Below are positions 1 to 8,701 of a stretch of 64,000 bases of DNA, one piece after another. A program made the translations under genes and the position numbers. The notes beneath the pieces were generated by a model. The model had not been told where the DNA came from and made no database searches. It worked only from the letters and a program-made list of their open reading frames with translations. The stretch covers positions 1 through 64,000 of the forward strand of contig NZ_CP053085.1 in the NCBI RefSeq assembly GCF_013004105.1, read 5' to 3'. The stretch is from Gemmatimonas groenlandica (GTDB taxonomy: Bacteria; Gemmatimonadota; Gemmatimonadetes; Gemmatimonadales; Gemmatimonadaceae). The first letter of the stretch is position 1. Every line of letters starts with the position of its first letter.

Positions 1-1390
1 GATCGACGTTCGTGGTCGTTGCGCCGCTCCACGTGAGCCTGGCCGTATTCTGCGTCTTCGTGACCTGCTTGGCGATCGAGAGCTTGATCACCGGGGTCGG
101 CGTCGGCGTGACGACCGTGGTCGTGTCGGGCGGCGGCGTCACGGTGGTGTCGGGCGGAGGCGTCACGGATGCCGCGAACATGTTGGTGAGCAACACGTTC
201 GGCGAACCGGTGCCGGGGCCGACCACGATATTCGCGGTGCCGCCGGCCAGCATGGCGCTGCGGACCTGCGCCGGCGAGTAGGACGGGTAGCTGCCGAGGA
301 TCAAGGCGGCTACTCCGGCCACGTGCGGCGACGCCATCGACGTGCCACTCAGGCTTGCATAGGAGCTGGAGGAGCCGATATACGACGAGTAGATGCCACT
401 GCCCGGGGCGAAGATGTCGAGGCAGCTGCCGTAGTTGGAGTAGCTGGCGCGGTAGTCGTTCGACTCCGTCGCACCGACGGTCAGCGCGTTCGGCGTGCTG
501 GCCGGCGACGAGGTGCAGGCGTCGGCGCCGCTGTTACCGGCGGCAACCGCGAAGGTGACGCCGGCGCTGATCGCCTTCGTGACGGCATCGTTGACCGAGG
601 CGCTGTACCCGCCGCCGAGGCTCATGTTGGCGGCCATCGGGATCGACTTGTTGGCCGTCTTCTGGCCCGTCACCCAATCGATGCCGGCGATGACGCCGCT
701 CCAGGATCCGCTGCCGCTACAATCGAGGACGCGAACCGGCACCACGTTGACGCCGCGTGCCACACCGGTCGAGCTGCCACCGATCGTGCCGGCGACGTGC
801 GTACCGTGTCCGTTGCAGTCTTCCGGGTTGTTGTCGCCGAAGGCCGAGTACCCGGCCAGCGCACGGCCCGCGAACTGTTCATGCGAGGTCAGGATGCCGG
901 TGTCGACGATGTAGACGCGGACGCCCGCGCCGTTGCCGGCGAAGCTGTACGAGCCATCGAGCGGCAGCGGGCGCTGGTCGAGGCGATCGAGTCCCCACGA
1001 CGCCGCCGCGACGGTTTCGGTGATGAACACCTTGCCGTCCTGTTCGACGCGGAAAATGCCGTCGGCCGATTCCAGTCGCTTGGCAGCGGCCGGCGTGAGC
1101 GTGGCCGAGAAGCCCTTGAGCGCGAACTTGAACTCACGCTTGAGCTTTCCCTTCTGCTGCGCGAGCAGCGCCCGGGCGCGACCGGTGGGGTCGGCTTCCG
1201 AGCTATCAAACGTCACGATGTAATCGATCTGCGTACTGTCGTCGTCGGCAGCGCTGGAGGAAGCGGCCGCAGCCAGGCGGGCGGCTGCGGGCACGGCGGG
1301 ACTCGTCACATCAGTGGCATCGGAGCAGGCCGCCAGAGAAACGGCGGCGAGCAGCACAGAGCCAGTGGAGACGCGCGAAAAGAGTGACAT
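1..1390 (-). CDS. S8 subtilisin-like serine protease lipoprotein (3' end outside window)
   Basis: Secreted endopeptidase of the proteinase K/subtilisin type; 463 codons are visible and the gene runs off the left edge. Residues 1-22 form a lipoprotein signal ending in LAAC, so Cys22 is probably lipidated. Residues about 55-125 match the I9 inhibitor/chaperone propeptide. The catalytic triad is visible: Asp163 in VYIVDTGI, His197 in NGHGTHVAG and Ser351 in SGTSMASPHVAG. The oxyanion Asn lies in AAGNSG near residue 286. After the catalytic domain there is a Pro/Thr linker built from two PPPDTT units, then the start of a beta-sandwich domain that is cut by the window edge. The ATG at 1390 has no clear Shine-Dalgarno sequence but gives a proper signal peptide. 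It is divergent from the aminotransferase gene. The family call is firm; the substrate is unknown. Confidence 0.93.
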   Translation of the reverse strand, partial: MSLFSRVSTGSVLLAAVSLAACSDATDVTSPAVPAAARLAAAASSSAADDDSTQIDYIVTFDSSEADPTGRARALLAQQKGKLKREFKFALKGFSATLTPAAAKRLESADGIFRVEQDGKVFITETVAAASWGLDRLDQRPLPLDGSYSFAGNGAGVRVYIVDTGILTSHEQFAGRALAGYSAFGDNNPEDCNGHGTHVAGTIGGSSTGVARGVNVVPVRVLDCSGSGSWSGVIAGIDWVTGQKTANKSIPMAANMSLGGGYSASVNDAVTKAISAGVTFAVAAGNSGADACTSSPASTPNALTVGATESNDYRASYSNYGSCLDIFAPGSGIYSSYIGSSSSYASLSGTSMASPHVAGVAALILGSYPSYSPAQVRSAMLAGGTANIVVGPGTGSPNVLLTNMFAASVTPPPDTTVTPPPDTTTVVTPTPTPVIKLSIAKQVTKTQNTARLTWSGATTTNVD

Positions 1391-1644
1391 CGATGGGTAC
1401 GGTTCAAAATGTTATGACCGCCCTCGGCGCCTCGTGCGTCGTGCAGTCGAGGTAGTGACGGATGACTCCGCTCGATCGGCACAACGAAAAGCGCAGTTTG
1501 TGTGACACAGGTCCCAACTTGTGACAGTCTTCATCCTCTCGACATGAAACGCGGGCTCAGCCATCCCGATCCGGCCCCCAAAGGCGGCATTTGTGACGCC
1601 GTCTTCACCCTCGCGATCCGCAGATTCGAGCCGCATGTTCCCTC

Positions 1645-3009
1645 ATGGACCGCCGACTCTTCGTTTCCGCCGTGGCCGGGGCGACCGCCCTGCCCAGCCT
1701 CGCCGCCGCGCTCGCGCCGCGATTTTCGCCGCACGCGATCCGGCGCCTGATCGATGCCGCCGATGTCGCCAAGGATCGCGGCGTGGCCTTGTTCGATCCG
1801 GCTGCCCCCGCCTGGCGCGGTGACGCGGCACAGGCGGACGCGTTTGCCGCCGACGAAGATTTCTGGGAACCGATTCAACGTGCGTTCGATCTCGACCGCA
1901 CGTGGATCAACTTGAACAACGGCGGCTGCTCACCGGCCCCGTCGCACGTGATGGCACAGCTCGAACGCGACCTGCGCTTTTCGAATGAGCTGCCCGTGAT
2001 CCAGATGTGGCAGACGCTGGAGCCGCGCATCGAGATCGTACGTCGCGAACTCGCGCTGGAGTTCGGCTGCGGCACCAACGAGATGGCCATTACGCGGAAT
2101 GCATCGGAAGCGCTCGAGACACTGATCTTCGGCATCGATCTCAAGCGCGGCGATGAAGTGGTGGTGAGCAACCAGAATTACGGGCGCATGATCAACGCGT
2201 GGAAGCAGCGCGCGCGCCGCGATGGCATCGTGCTGAAGGAAGTGTCGTTCCCGGTGCCGTGCACGGAGCCGCAGCAGATCGTGGACGCGTTCGCCGCCGC
2301 GATCACGCCACGCACGCGGGTGATGGAGATCACGCACATCACGAACCTGACCGGGCAGATTCTGCCCGTGAAAGAGTTGATCGCGATGGCGCGCGCGAAG
2401 GGTGTGGTGACGTTCGTGGACGGCGCGCACGCCTTCGCGCAGTTCCCGTTCACGCGCGATGAACTCGACGTGGACTACTACGGCACCAGCCTGCACAAAT
2501 GGCTGCTGGCGCCGATCGGCACGGGCTTCCTGTATGTGCGCCAAGACAAGATCGAGTCGATGTGGCCGCTGATGGCGGGCAACCCGGGGCAGGAAGCCGA
2601 CATTCGCAAGTACGAAGAGATCGGCACGCATCCGGCGGCGAATCACAACGCGATTTCGGTGTCGCTGGCATTTCACCGCGCGATCGGCGCGGCGCGTAAG
2701 CAGGCGCGTCTCAAGTTCCTGCGCGACCGTTGGGCCAAGCGACTGCTGGCCGACGGAAAGGGGCGCGTGAAGGTGCTCACGCCGCTCGACTCCAAGTGGG
2801 GCGGCGGTATCGGCTTCTTCAACGTGGACGGCCTCGACCCGGTGAAGCTCGGCAGCTGGTTGGTGTCGCAGCACCGTGTGGTGCAGACGCCGATCGTGCA
2901 CGCCGAATTCAGCGGGATCCGAGTCACCCCCAACGTGTATACCACGTTGGATGAGATCGACCGGTTCTCCGAGCTTGTGCTCAAAGCGATGCGAAACGGC
3001 ATCGCCTGA
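1645..3009 (+). CDS. Exported class V aminotransferase (isopenicillin-N-epimerase-like)
   Basis: PLP-dependent fold-type I enzyme of 454 residues. The likely PLP lysine is Lys285 in GTSLHKW, preceded by the cofactor Asp in FVDGAHAF. The family includes cysteine desulfurases and isopenicillin N epimerase-like proteins; the NNGGCSP segment near residue 92 is typical of the epimerase-like branch. The N-terminus (MDRRLFVSAVAGATALPSLA) is a short Tat-like signal with one Arg pair, suggesting export of the folded holoenzyme. About 22 bases separate it from the DUF4412 gene downstream on the same strand. The reaction is not deducible from sequence: desulfurase, lyase and epimerase activities all remain possible. 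Confidence 0.88.
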   Translation: MDRRLFVSAVAGATALPSLAAALAPRFSPHAIRRLIDAADVAKDRGVALFDPAAPAWRGDAAQADAFAADEDFWEPIQRAFDLDRTWINLNNGGCSPAPSHVMAQLERDLRFSNELPVIQMWQTLEPRIEIVRRELALEFGCGTNEMAITRNASEALETLIFGIDLKRGDEVVVSNQNYGRMINAWKQRARRDGIVLKEVSFPVPCTEPQQIVDAFAAAITPRTRVMEITHITNLTGQILPVKELIAMARAKGVVTFVDGAHAFAQFPFTRDELDVDYYGTSLHKWLLAPIGTGFLYVRQDKIESMWPLMAGNPGQEADIRKYEEIGTHPAANHNAISVSLAFHRAIGAARKQARLKFLRDRWAKRLLADGKGRVKVLTPLDSKWGGGIGFFNVDGLDPVKLGSWLVSQHRVVQTPIVHAEFSGIRVTPNVYTTLDEIDRFSELVLKAMRNGIA

Positions 3010-3031
3010 TGTCTTTTACCCGAGTGTGCTG

Positions 3032-3682
3032 ATGTCTCGCGTGTTCTCCGTACCCCTTACTGTGGCGTTCTTCCTGGCGGTCGTGCCCGATGTGCTCCTG
3101 GCTCAACCGTTTGAAGGCGCGGTGACGATGCGCATGACGGGCAAGGGTGCGGGTAGTGTGCAGCAGCAGGAGATCGAGTATCTCGTGCGCAACGGGAAAG
3201 TGCGTGTGTCGACTGGCGGGCCCGGCGGAGCCATGGCGCTGATCTCGGTTCCCCAGGAGCAGAAAGTGTACGTGTTGCTGGCCGCCCAGAACACGTACAT
3301 GGAGATGCCCATCGCTGAGGCTGCGTCGAGCGTGGCGGCCAAGACCCCGGCGGATGCGAAGATCACGCGCACGGGGCGCATGGAAACGGTGGCCGGCTAT
3401 ACCTGCGAGCACGTCACTGTGGCGAGCGCGTCACAGACAGTGGACATCTGCATGGCGAAGGGGCTTGGCGGCTACGTGAATCCACTGGCGTCGATGCAGC
3501 GCGGCAGCGAGCCGGCGTGGCAGAAGATGCTGACGGCCGACGGTGGCTTCCCGCTCAAAGTCACGATGCCCGACGGGAGCGTGCCGATCGAAGTGATCAA
3601 GATCGAGAAGAAAAAGCTAGCGATCGACGTGTTCTCGGTGCCGCTCAACTACACGAAGATGGAGATGCCACGGCGTCGTTGA
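3032..3682 (+). CDS. DUF4412 family secreted protein
   Basis: A protein of 216 residues with a cleavable signal peptide (MSRVFSVPLTVAFFLAVVPD, cleavage expected near LLAQP). The remainder is the beta-rich DUF4412 fold, which in its family resembles LolA-like periplasmic proteins. Visible hallmarks are a start of the type FEGAVTMRM, a YLVRNGKVRV strand and a conserved Cys in YTCEHVTV followed by a second Cys in VDICMAKG. The ATG at 3032 is chosen because it starts the signal peptide; the frame stays open further upstream inside the aminotransferase gene. It is probably cotranscribed with that gene. No biochemical role is established for the family. Confidence 0.85.
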   Translation: MSRVFSVPLTVAFFLAVVPDVLLAQPFEGAVTMRMTGKGAGSVQQQEIEYLVRNGKVRVSTGGPGGAMALISVPQEQKVYVLLAAQNTYMEMPIAEAASSVAAKTPADAKITRTGRMETVAGYTCEHVTVASASQTVDICMAKGLGGYVNPLASMQRGSEPAWQKMLTADGGFPLKVTMPDGSVPIEVIKIEKKKLAIDVFSVPLNYTKMEMPRRR

Positions 3683-3720
3683 GGCCGCACCACCATGGTC
3701 GCGACCGTGGCAGATTGACA

Positions 3721-3753
3721 CGACGGGACGGAGCTGAAACCTCCGTCCCGTCG
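3721..3753. terminator. Perfect 13-bp hairpin after the DUF4412 gene
   Basis: The arm CGACGGGACGGAG (3721-3733) pairs perfectly with 3741-3753 across a 7-base loop, 38 bases after the upstream stop codon. There is no T-run, so it may act as a GC-rich terminator or as an mRNA 3' end stabiliser. Confidence 0.6.
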
Positions 3754-3839
3754 TCGCGTTAGGGAGGACAGCGGGAAGCGGTAGCACGACGCCCAGGGCT
3801 CTGTGACGCGCTCCGTTCCCGAATACTCAGGAGGTTTTC

Positions 3840-4130
3840 GTGTTCTTTCTCATCTCGTTTGCGATCGCCAGCATCCTGGCCATCGTGCTCCACGGCACCA
3901 CCCGTCGGTTCGTCCGCAACCGACTGCGTTACGTCGATTCCGTGCAGAAGGGCATCGCGCCGTGGGCCGCCGGTGGGGCGGCATTTCTGCTGGGCGCGGT
4001 GTTGGTGCCATTCCTTCCGCTCGTGGGGCTCGGCACGGCGTTGACCGCGGGCTTGGCGGTGGGCTCGGGCGTGGCCGCCGGTGCTCGTGACATCAAGCAG
4101 GGCACCTCTCCGATCGTCTACGGCCCGTGA
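3840..4130 (+). CDS. Small membrane protein of unknown function
   Basis: A 96-residue protein starting at GTG 3840, fixed by a strong AGGAGG at 3829-3834 with a 5-base spacer. It has two hydrophobic segments, residues about 1-17 and 37-66, separated by a basic stretch (TTRRFVRNRLRYVD) that should stay in the cytoplasm. The second segment is Gly/Ala-rich and could form a hairpin. The C-terminus (DIKQGTSPIVYGP) is polar. I do not recognise a family. It follows the hairpin at 3721-3753, so it probably has its own promoter, and it precedes the CPBP protease gene by 56 bases on the same strand. Confidence 0.75.
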   Translation: MFFLISFAIASILAIVLHGTTRRFVRNRLRYVDSVQKGIAPWAAGGAAFLLGAVLVPFLPLVGLGTALTAGLAVGSGVAAGARDIKQGTSPIVYGP

Positions 4131-4186
4131 TCGCCTGAGCGGGCTCTGGGGGGCCACAGCGGGCCGTCCGGCGATACAATTGGTGC

Positions 4187-4873
4187 ATGTCAGAACTATC
4201 ATTGACCCGGCAGTACCCGTCGCTCCCATGGATCGCGCCGTTCGCGGTGTTCATGATCTTGTTGGCGGTCGGTCCCTCCCTGCCCATCCCGCAGCCGTGG
4301 GAGTCGATTCTCCGCGTCGGCGTGCTGGTCGCGGTGATGCTCACGATTTCGAAGGACGTAGTGCTGTCGCTTCGCGTGCGCCACGTGGTGCCGAGCGTGC
4401 TGCTCGGGCTGGCGGTGTGCGCCATGTGGGTGGCGCCCGATCAGCTGTTTCCCGGATGGCGCGAGCACTGGCTGTTCCAGAACAGCATCACCGGCACGGT
4501 AAAGACCTCGATCGCGCCGTCGGAACTGGCCGACCCGCTGGTCGTCATGCTGCGGGTGGTCCGCGCGGCGCTGCTGGTGCCCATTCTCGAGGAGCTGTTC
4601 TGGCGCGGCTGGCTGCCCCGCTGGATCGTGAACAACGACTGGCAGAAGGTGCCGCTGGGCACGTACAACGTGATGGCCTTCGTGGTCACCGCCGTCCTGT
4701 TCGCGAGCGAGCATGGCCCCTTCTGGGAAGTCGGGCTGCTCTGCGGTTTCATCTACAACTGGTGGATGTGGAAGACGAAGTCGCTGGGGGACATCGTACT
4801 GGTCCACGCGGTCACGAATGCGGCGTTGTCGGGATTCGTGATGGTGACGAAGCAGTACGCTTACTGGATGTAA
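4187..4873 (+). CDS. CPBP-family intramembrane metalloprotease, PEP-CTERM-associated type
   Basis: Integral membrane protease of the Abi/CAAX superfamily, 228 residues, with about seven hydrophobic segments. The catalytic signature is complete: Glu135-Glu136 and Arg140 in EELFWRGW, His176 in FASEHGPF and His207 in VLVHAVTN. The N-terminal half and the stretches VPLGTYNVMAF and LLCGFIYNW resemble the CAAX prenyl protease-related subfamily known from PEP-CTERM/exosortase genomes rather than classical Rce1. No exosortase or PEP-CTERM protein is visible nearby. The stop codon overlaps the end of the convergent gene by 13 bases. The superfamily call is firm; the subfamily call is moderate. Confidence 0.82.
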   Translation: MSELSLTRQYPSLPWIAPFAVFMILLAVGPSLPIPQPWESILRVGVLVAVMLTISKDVVLSLRVRHVVPSVLLGLAVCAMWVAPDQLFPGWREHWLFQNSITGTVKTSIAPSELADPLVVMLRVVRAALLVPILEELFWRGWLPRWIVNNDWQKVPLGTYNVMAFVVTAVLFASEHGPFWEVGLLCGFIYNWWMWKTKSLGDIVLVHAVTNAALSGFVMVTKQYAYWM

Positions 4874-5184
4874 CGCTCGGGATGCTCGACTTCGCGTACG
4901 AGCATCGCCTGCGGGCCGCCGAAGTCGAGCAGGAGTACGTCGCCGACACCGTGTTCGATCCGGACGCTCATGCTGTGTGGCGCGGCGGGATTGTCGGTGT
5001 GCAGCATCTCCCCGTCCACGCGATAGACGAGATCGACCACCTGGTCCTGACCGCCGACGTCCACGTGATAGCGAAGCACGCCGTCTACGAGAAACTCCAT
5101 GCGTACACCCGGGGCGAAGTCGAGTGACGCGTCGGCGCGCATGAGGCGCCAGATGCCCAACAACCAGTTCGTGCTCATCGCCAT
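4861..5184 (-). CDS. Conserved-looking hypothetical protein
   Basis: A 107-residue protein predicted to be soluble and beta-rich. It begins with NWLLGIWRLM and continues with alternating strands (VRMEFLVDGVLRYHV, VVDLVYRVDGEML), which resembles small lipocalin-like proteins of the 'how much does it deviate from blank' type (GxW near the N-terminus). I do not assign a family. The frame extends to a GTG at 5193, but the ATG at 5184 or 5178 is more likely. It is divergent from the DUF547 gene, whose ATG is only 11 bases away, and convergent with the CPBP protease gene. Low-complexity shadow coding was excluded because this frame lacks the Arg/Pro bias of shadow frames. Confidence 0.6.
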   Translation of the reverse strand: MAMSTNWLLGIWRLMRADASLDFAPGVRMEFLVDGVLRYHVDVGGQDQVVDLVYRVDGEMLHTDNPAAPHSMSVRIEHGVGDVLLLDFGGPQAMLVREVEHPERYIQ

Positions 5185-5194
5185 ACTATACACG

Positions 5195-6034
5195 ATGTCA
5201 TTCTCGCTGCGCAGGGTCTCGGATGTCGCACGCCGCTCGGCACTGGCGGTACTGTTCGCTGCGCCGCCACTGGCGGCTCAGCCTACGGCTCGGCCGGCGG
5301 CTCCACCAGCGGTCGCCCCGCGGGCGGCTCGTGTCGCGATCGACCACTCGGCCTTCGACAGTCTGTTGCGCGCGCACGTCACCGACGGTCTCGTGGACTA
5401 CGATGCCTTTCGCGATGCCGCCACGTTTCGCCGCTACCTCACCTCGCTCGAGCGGGTGTCGCTGGCCGGTCTCGACGACGAGGAGCGACTGGCGTTCTGG
5501 CTCAACGCGTACAACGCGTACACCATCCAGCTGATCGTCACGCACGCGGAGCGGGAAAGCATTCGCAACATCGACCGGACGCTCGGTGTGCTGCGACTCA
5601 AAGGGCCGTGGAGCGAGCCGATCGTGCGCGCGGCGGGACGCACGCTGTCGCTCGACGAAGTGGAACACCGGATCATCCGCAAGGATTTCAAGGATCCCCG
5701 CATTCACTTCGCGCTGGTGTCGGCGGCCAAGGGGAGCCCGCCGCTGCGGTCGGAGGCATACACTGGCGCCGAGCTAGATCGTCAGCTGTTCGACCAGGGC
5801 AGGCGGTTCCTGAAGGACACCACCAAGAACCAGATCGAGACGCCGTTCCCGCGACTGAGCCCCATTTTCACCTACTACCGGTCCGACTTCGGGAATTCAC
5901 GTTCGGATCTTGGCAGCTATCTGGCTACCTGGTTCGACGGCGAGACCAAGAAGAAGCTCGAATCCGGCCGCTTCGGGATGCGGGAAATCCCCTTTGACTG
6001 GTCGCTCAACGGGAAGGCTGTTACGCCGAGGTAG
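5195..6034 (+). CDS. DUF547 domain secreted protein
   Basis: A 279-residue exported protein. The ATG at 5195 is chosen because it gives a normal signal peptide (MSFSLRRVSDVARRSALAVL, cleavage near PLAAQ), followed by a Pro/Ala-rich linker. DUF547 spans residues about 45-265: the hallmark LAFWLNAYNAYTI is present, as are a VSLAGLDDEE lead-in and a PRIHFALVSAAKG stretch that corresponds to the family's conserved HFAL(N/V)C region. The usual Cys in that last motif is replaced by Ser-Ala. The function of the domain is unknown; in plants it occurs with glutaredoxin-like domains. A 42-residue ORF follows. Confidence 0.85.
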   Translation: MSFSLRRVSDVARRSALAVLFAAPPLAAQPTARPAAPPAVAPRAARVAIDHSAFDSLLRAHVTDGLVDYDAFRDAATFRRYLTSLERVSLAGLDDEERLAFWLNAYNAYTIQLIVTHAERESIRNIDRTLGVLRLKGPWSEPIVRAAGRTLSLDEVEHRIIRKDFKDPRIHFALVSAAKGSPPLRSEAYTGAELDRQLFDQGRRFLKDTTKNQIETPFPRLSPIFTYYRSDFGNSRSDLGSYLATWFDGETKKKLESGRFGMREIPFDWSLNGKAVTPR

Positions 6035-6077
6035 GCTCCGGCGTCGGAAAGCACATGCCCTTTCTCCGGAGCCGCCC

Positions 6078-6206
6078 ATGCACCGTCCCGTTCCCCCGCA
6101 TCTCACGCGCGCCCGTTCGATCCGCTTCGACATGCAGTCGCTCGCGCAGGGCGGACTCGCGTTCCTGATTGCCTACGCGATCGCGTACGCATTCAACGCA
6201 TTCTGA
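6078..6206 (+). CDS. Possible small membrane peptide
   Basis: A 42-residue open frame with a GGAG at 6068-6071 about 6 bases before the ATG. It has a basic N-terminus and a hydrophobic, aromatic tail (GGLAFLIAYAIAYAFNAF) that could span the membrane once. There is no recognised family. Chance occurrence in high-GC sequence is possible. Confidence 0.35.
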   Translation: MHRPVPPHLTRARSIRFDMQSLAQGGLAFLIAYAIAYAFNAF

Positions 6207-6238
6207 GCATACCGCGCGGCACACTGCACGGCATGCCC

Positions 6239-6269
6239 ACGGCGGCCCGGCTCAACGCCAGGCCGCCGT
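6239..6269. terminator. Hairpin spanning the 3' end of the HerA-like gene
   Basis: ACGGCGGCC (6239-6247) pairs with GGCCGCCGT (6261-6269) around a 13-base loop that contains the stop codon of the minus-strand gene. No T-run follows on either side. It is plausible as the end of the minus-strand operon, but weak. Confidence 0.3.
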
Positions 6270-8699
6270 TGCCATTCCTGCCGCATCGCGGTGGAACGGC
6301 ACCCACACCAGCGCCACCAGCTGGACGTGCACGTCGCCACTCTTCGCCTTGATCGGGATCGCCTCGAGCACGTCTTGCTGCGCGTCGTAGGTCGCCCCCA
6401 ACGCGTCGATGTCCTGCTGCAGCGCCGCTTCCAGATCGGTGTACTGCAGCTGCAGCGCCTGCACACTCTCATTGGCGCGTGTCACGTCTCCCTGCTGCTG
6501 CGCGGCGCGTCCAGCACCACGCGCCGCGGTGCCGACTTTGCCGATGGCGCCAGCGGAAATCTTGCCGCGGCCAAAGATCGCGCCGAGGATGGCGCCGCCG
6601 ACGGAGATCGCGGTGTCCATCTTCGCCTGCGACGCCTGGGCCTGCTCGCGCTGCACGGCCTGTTCGGCGCGACGCAACCGCTCCTGCAAGGACGCGAGTT
6701 TGGTGGCGTATTTGCCGCGCAGCGTTTCGATCTGATTGTCCCGCGCTTCCCGCGCCATCAACTGCAGTCGAATGCGGAAATCACGCTCCGACTCGCCCGG
6801 GTGTGAGGTCTGCTTGAAGGCGGCGCTGCGCAGCAACGACACACTTTCGTTGGTGACGATCCACTTCTGAAAGGCTTTGCTCCAGGCGGGGTAGCTCTTC
6901 GCGTTGGTCGCAGCCTTGGGCAGCGCTCCATACGCCGCCCCGTTGGTCGGTCCGCGCTCGAGCGCCGACGGATCGAGTTCGATACGCTCCGCGTTGTCCC
7001 ACTCGAGCGTGATCGGACCGTCGTCCATTGTCGCCAACAGCGCGACGCGACGTTGCTCGGTCACACCGTGCTTCGCGCTGGCGAACGACACGTCGGCGAC
7101 ACCGAGCACCGCCGGGTGATAGGTGATGGGACCGCCGTCGGTGTGCACCGGCAGGAAGTACTGCGGCACATCCGCCGTCAATACGGGAGCCTGCGCCGAC
7201 GCCGACGGGTCGAGCGACGACATGCTGCCACTGCCGCTCGCGATGGCATTCGCGCTCGCGGGCTTCGGGGCGGTGCCGGCTGACACCGCGCCGCTCGCGC
7301 GCGCGCTGACTGTTTTGATCTGCTCGCGGGTCATCGGGCCGGCGAGATACGACATGGTCCAGCGTGTCTCGAACGTGATCGGCGCCGACTCGTGCACGCT
7401 GTGCATGAGAAACACGCGCTTGCCGAGGCCGGCAATCGTCTGCTCCATCGCGGCCTTGTCGAACGGCTGTCCACCGGAGGCGCCTTCGAGTCCCTCCATC
7501 ACGCGCATCTTGTCGCGTTCGGTCTGCAAGCGTCCGATGAACCACGTGCCGGTGTTCGACAGTCCGCGGTAGTCCAGATCCACCGGATTCTGGGTGGCCA
7601 AGACGACGCCGAGTCCGTAGGCGCGCGCCTGCTTGAGCAGTGTGAGCAGCAGCACCCTCGACGGTGGATTCGCCACCGGCGGCATGTAACCGAACAACTC
7701 GTCGATATACAGAACGGCGCGTAGCGAGCCGGTGCCCGGCTGCGTACGCACCCACGCCAGAATGTCGGCGAGCAGCAGCGTCATGAAGAACATGCGCTCG
7801 GCGTCGCCGAGATGCGCGATGGAGACAATCGAACCCTTGGGCTTCCCGCTGGGGTCGTACAACAGCGTGGCCGTGTCGAGCGGCTCGCCCTGCATCCACG
7901 TCTGGAATCCCGGCGCGGCCAACAGGTTGTTGAGCTTCATCGCGAGCTCGGTGCGATCCTTCGGCGGGAATACGGTGTCGAGTGGCATCACGCCGACGGT
8001 CGTGAACGGCGGCGACTGAATGCCGCCGATCAAACCGGCGAGATCGAGATCACGTCCGTCACTCCAGGCGGCGTGCAGCAGATTCGCGAGTAGGATGTGT
8101 TCGCGGCTCGAGATCGGATCGCCGTCGATCCCGAGCAAGGCGAGCACGCTGGTGGCGGTGGCATCGACGCGCTCCTGCATGGCTTCGGTGTCGTCGCGAA
8201 TCACCGGCGGCGGCGCGACGAACGCCTTGAGCAGCGAGAGGGGGCGTCCGGCGGTGCTGCCCGGTGTGTAGATGGTGACATCGGCCGCGTCGACCAGACG
8301 CTGAATCCGCGCGCCGTCTTCCCCCCAGCCGGCGAGTCCGTCCTTCCAGAGCGCCGCCTGCTTTTCCGCGAATTGGTCGGCGGAGAGACCGGCATTCGTC
8401 GCTTGCTGCGGGTCGACCCACGGGCGGAAATCGGCCGCGGCGAGCGACGGGAATCGCAACGCGAGATTGCCAAGATCGCCTTTGGGATCGATCGCGATCA
8501 CGGGAATGTGATCGATCAGCGCTTCTTCGATGAGCCCGACGCCGAGACCCGTTTTACCGCTGCCCGTCATGCCGATGATCACGGCATGCGTCGTGAGATC
8601 CTTCGCGTCGTACAATACGAAGTCGTCCTGCCGCGTGCGGGCGGCGAGGTCGTAGCGCTTGCCGAGGTAGAAGGCGCCCAGCGTCTCGAAGTCGGTCAT
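6252..8699 (-). CDS. HerA/DUF853-like ATP-binding protein
   Basis: An 815-residue P-loop ATPase of the HerA/FtsK superfamily. Walker A is GMTGSGKT at residues 43-50; Walker B is AVLYIDELFGYMP, about residues 336-348; an ATQNPVDLD sensor-type motif follows near residue 373. The N-terminal start (FYLGKRYD) and these motifs are typical of the DUF853/HerA-like helicase-type ATPases found in many bacteria. After about residue 600 a long charged coiled coil occurs (arginine/glutamate/alanine-rich, around 640-690), then a Gly-rich patch and a second helical part. The usual family members are shorter, so the C-terminal extension is notable. Only 2 bases separate it from the lipoprotein gene upstream, so cotranscription is likely. 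The DNA-related role is inferred from family. Confidence 0.85.
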   Translation of the reverse strand: MTDFETLGAFYLGKRYDLAARTRQDDFVLYDAKDLTTHAVIIGMTGSGKTGLGVGLIEEALIDHIPVIAIDPKGDLGNLALRFPSLAAADFRPWVDPQQATNAGLSADQFAEKQAALWKDGLAGWGEDGARIQRLVDAADVTIYTPGSTAGRPLSLLKAFVAPPPVIRDDTEAMQERVDATATSVLALLGIDGDPISSREHILLANLLHAAWSDGRDLDLAGLIGGIQSPPFTTVGVMPLDTVFPPKDRTELAMKLNNLLAAPGFQTWMQGEPLDTATLLYDPSGKPKGSIVSIAHLGDAERMFFMTLLLADILAWVRTQPGTGSLRAVLYIDELFGYMPPVANPPSRVLLLTLLKQARAYGLGVVLATQNPVDLDYRGLSNTGTWFIGRLQTERDKMRVMEGLEGASGGQPFDKAAMEQTIAGLGKRVFLMHSVHESAPITFETRWTMSYLAGPMTREQIKTVSARASGAVSAGTAPKPASANAIASGSGSMSSLDPSASAQAPVLTADVPQYFLPVHTDGGPITYHPAVLGVADVSFASAKHGVTEQRRVALLATMDDGPITLEWDNAERIELDPSALERGPTNGAAYGALPKAATNAKSYPAWSKAFQKWIVTNESVSLLRSAAFKQTSHPGESERDFRIRLQLMAREARDNQIETLRGKYATKLASLQERLRRAEQAVQREQAQASQAKMDTAISVGGAILGAIFGRGKISAGAIGKVGTAARGAGRAAQQQGDVTRANESVQALQLQYTDLEAALQQDIDALGATYDAQQDVLEAIPIKAKSGDVHVQLVALVWVPFHRDAAGMATAAWR

Positions 8700-8701
8700 C
8701 G

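Noticed and set aside
323-1387. Long plus-strand open frame (354 codons) opposite the S8 protease
   Set aside because: It is Arg/Gly/Ala-rich, has no domain, and lies on the reverse strand of a gene with a complete catalytic triad.
1930-2901. Minus-strand open frame of 323 codons opposite the aminotransferase
   Set aside because: His/Arg-rich composition typical of an antisense frame in high-GC DNA; the plus frame has clear PLP-enzyme motifs.
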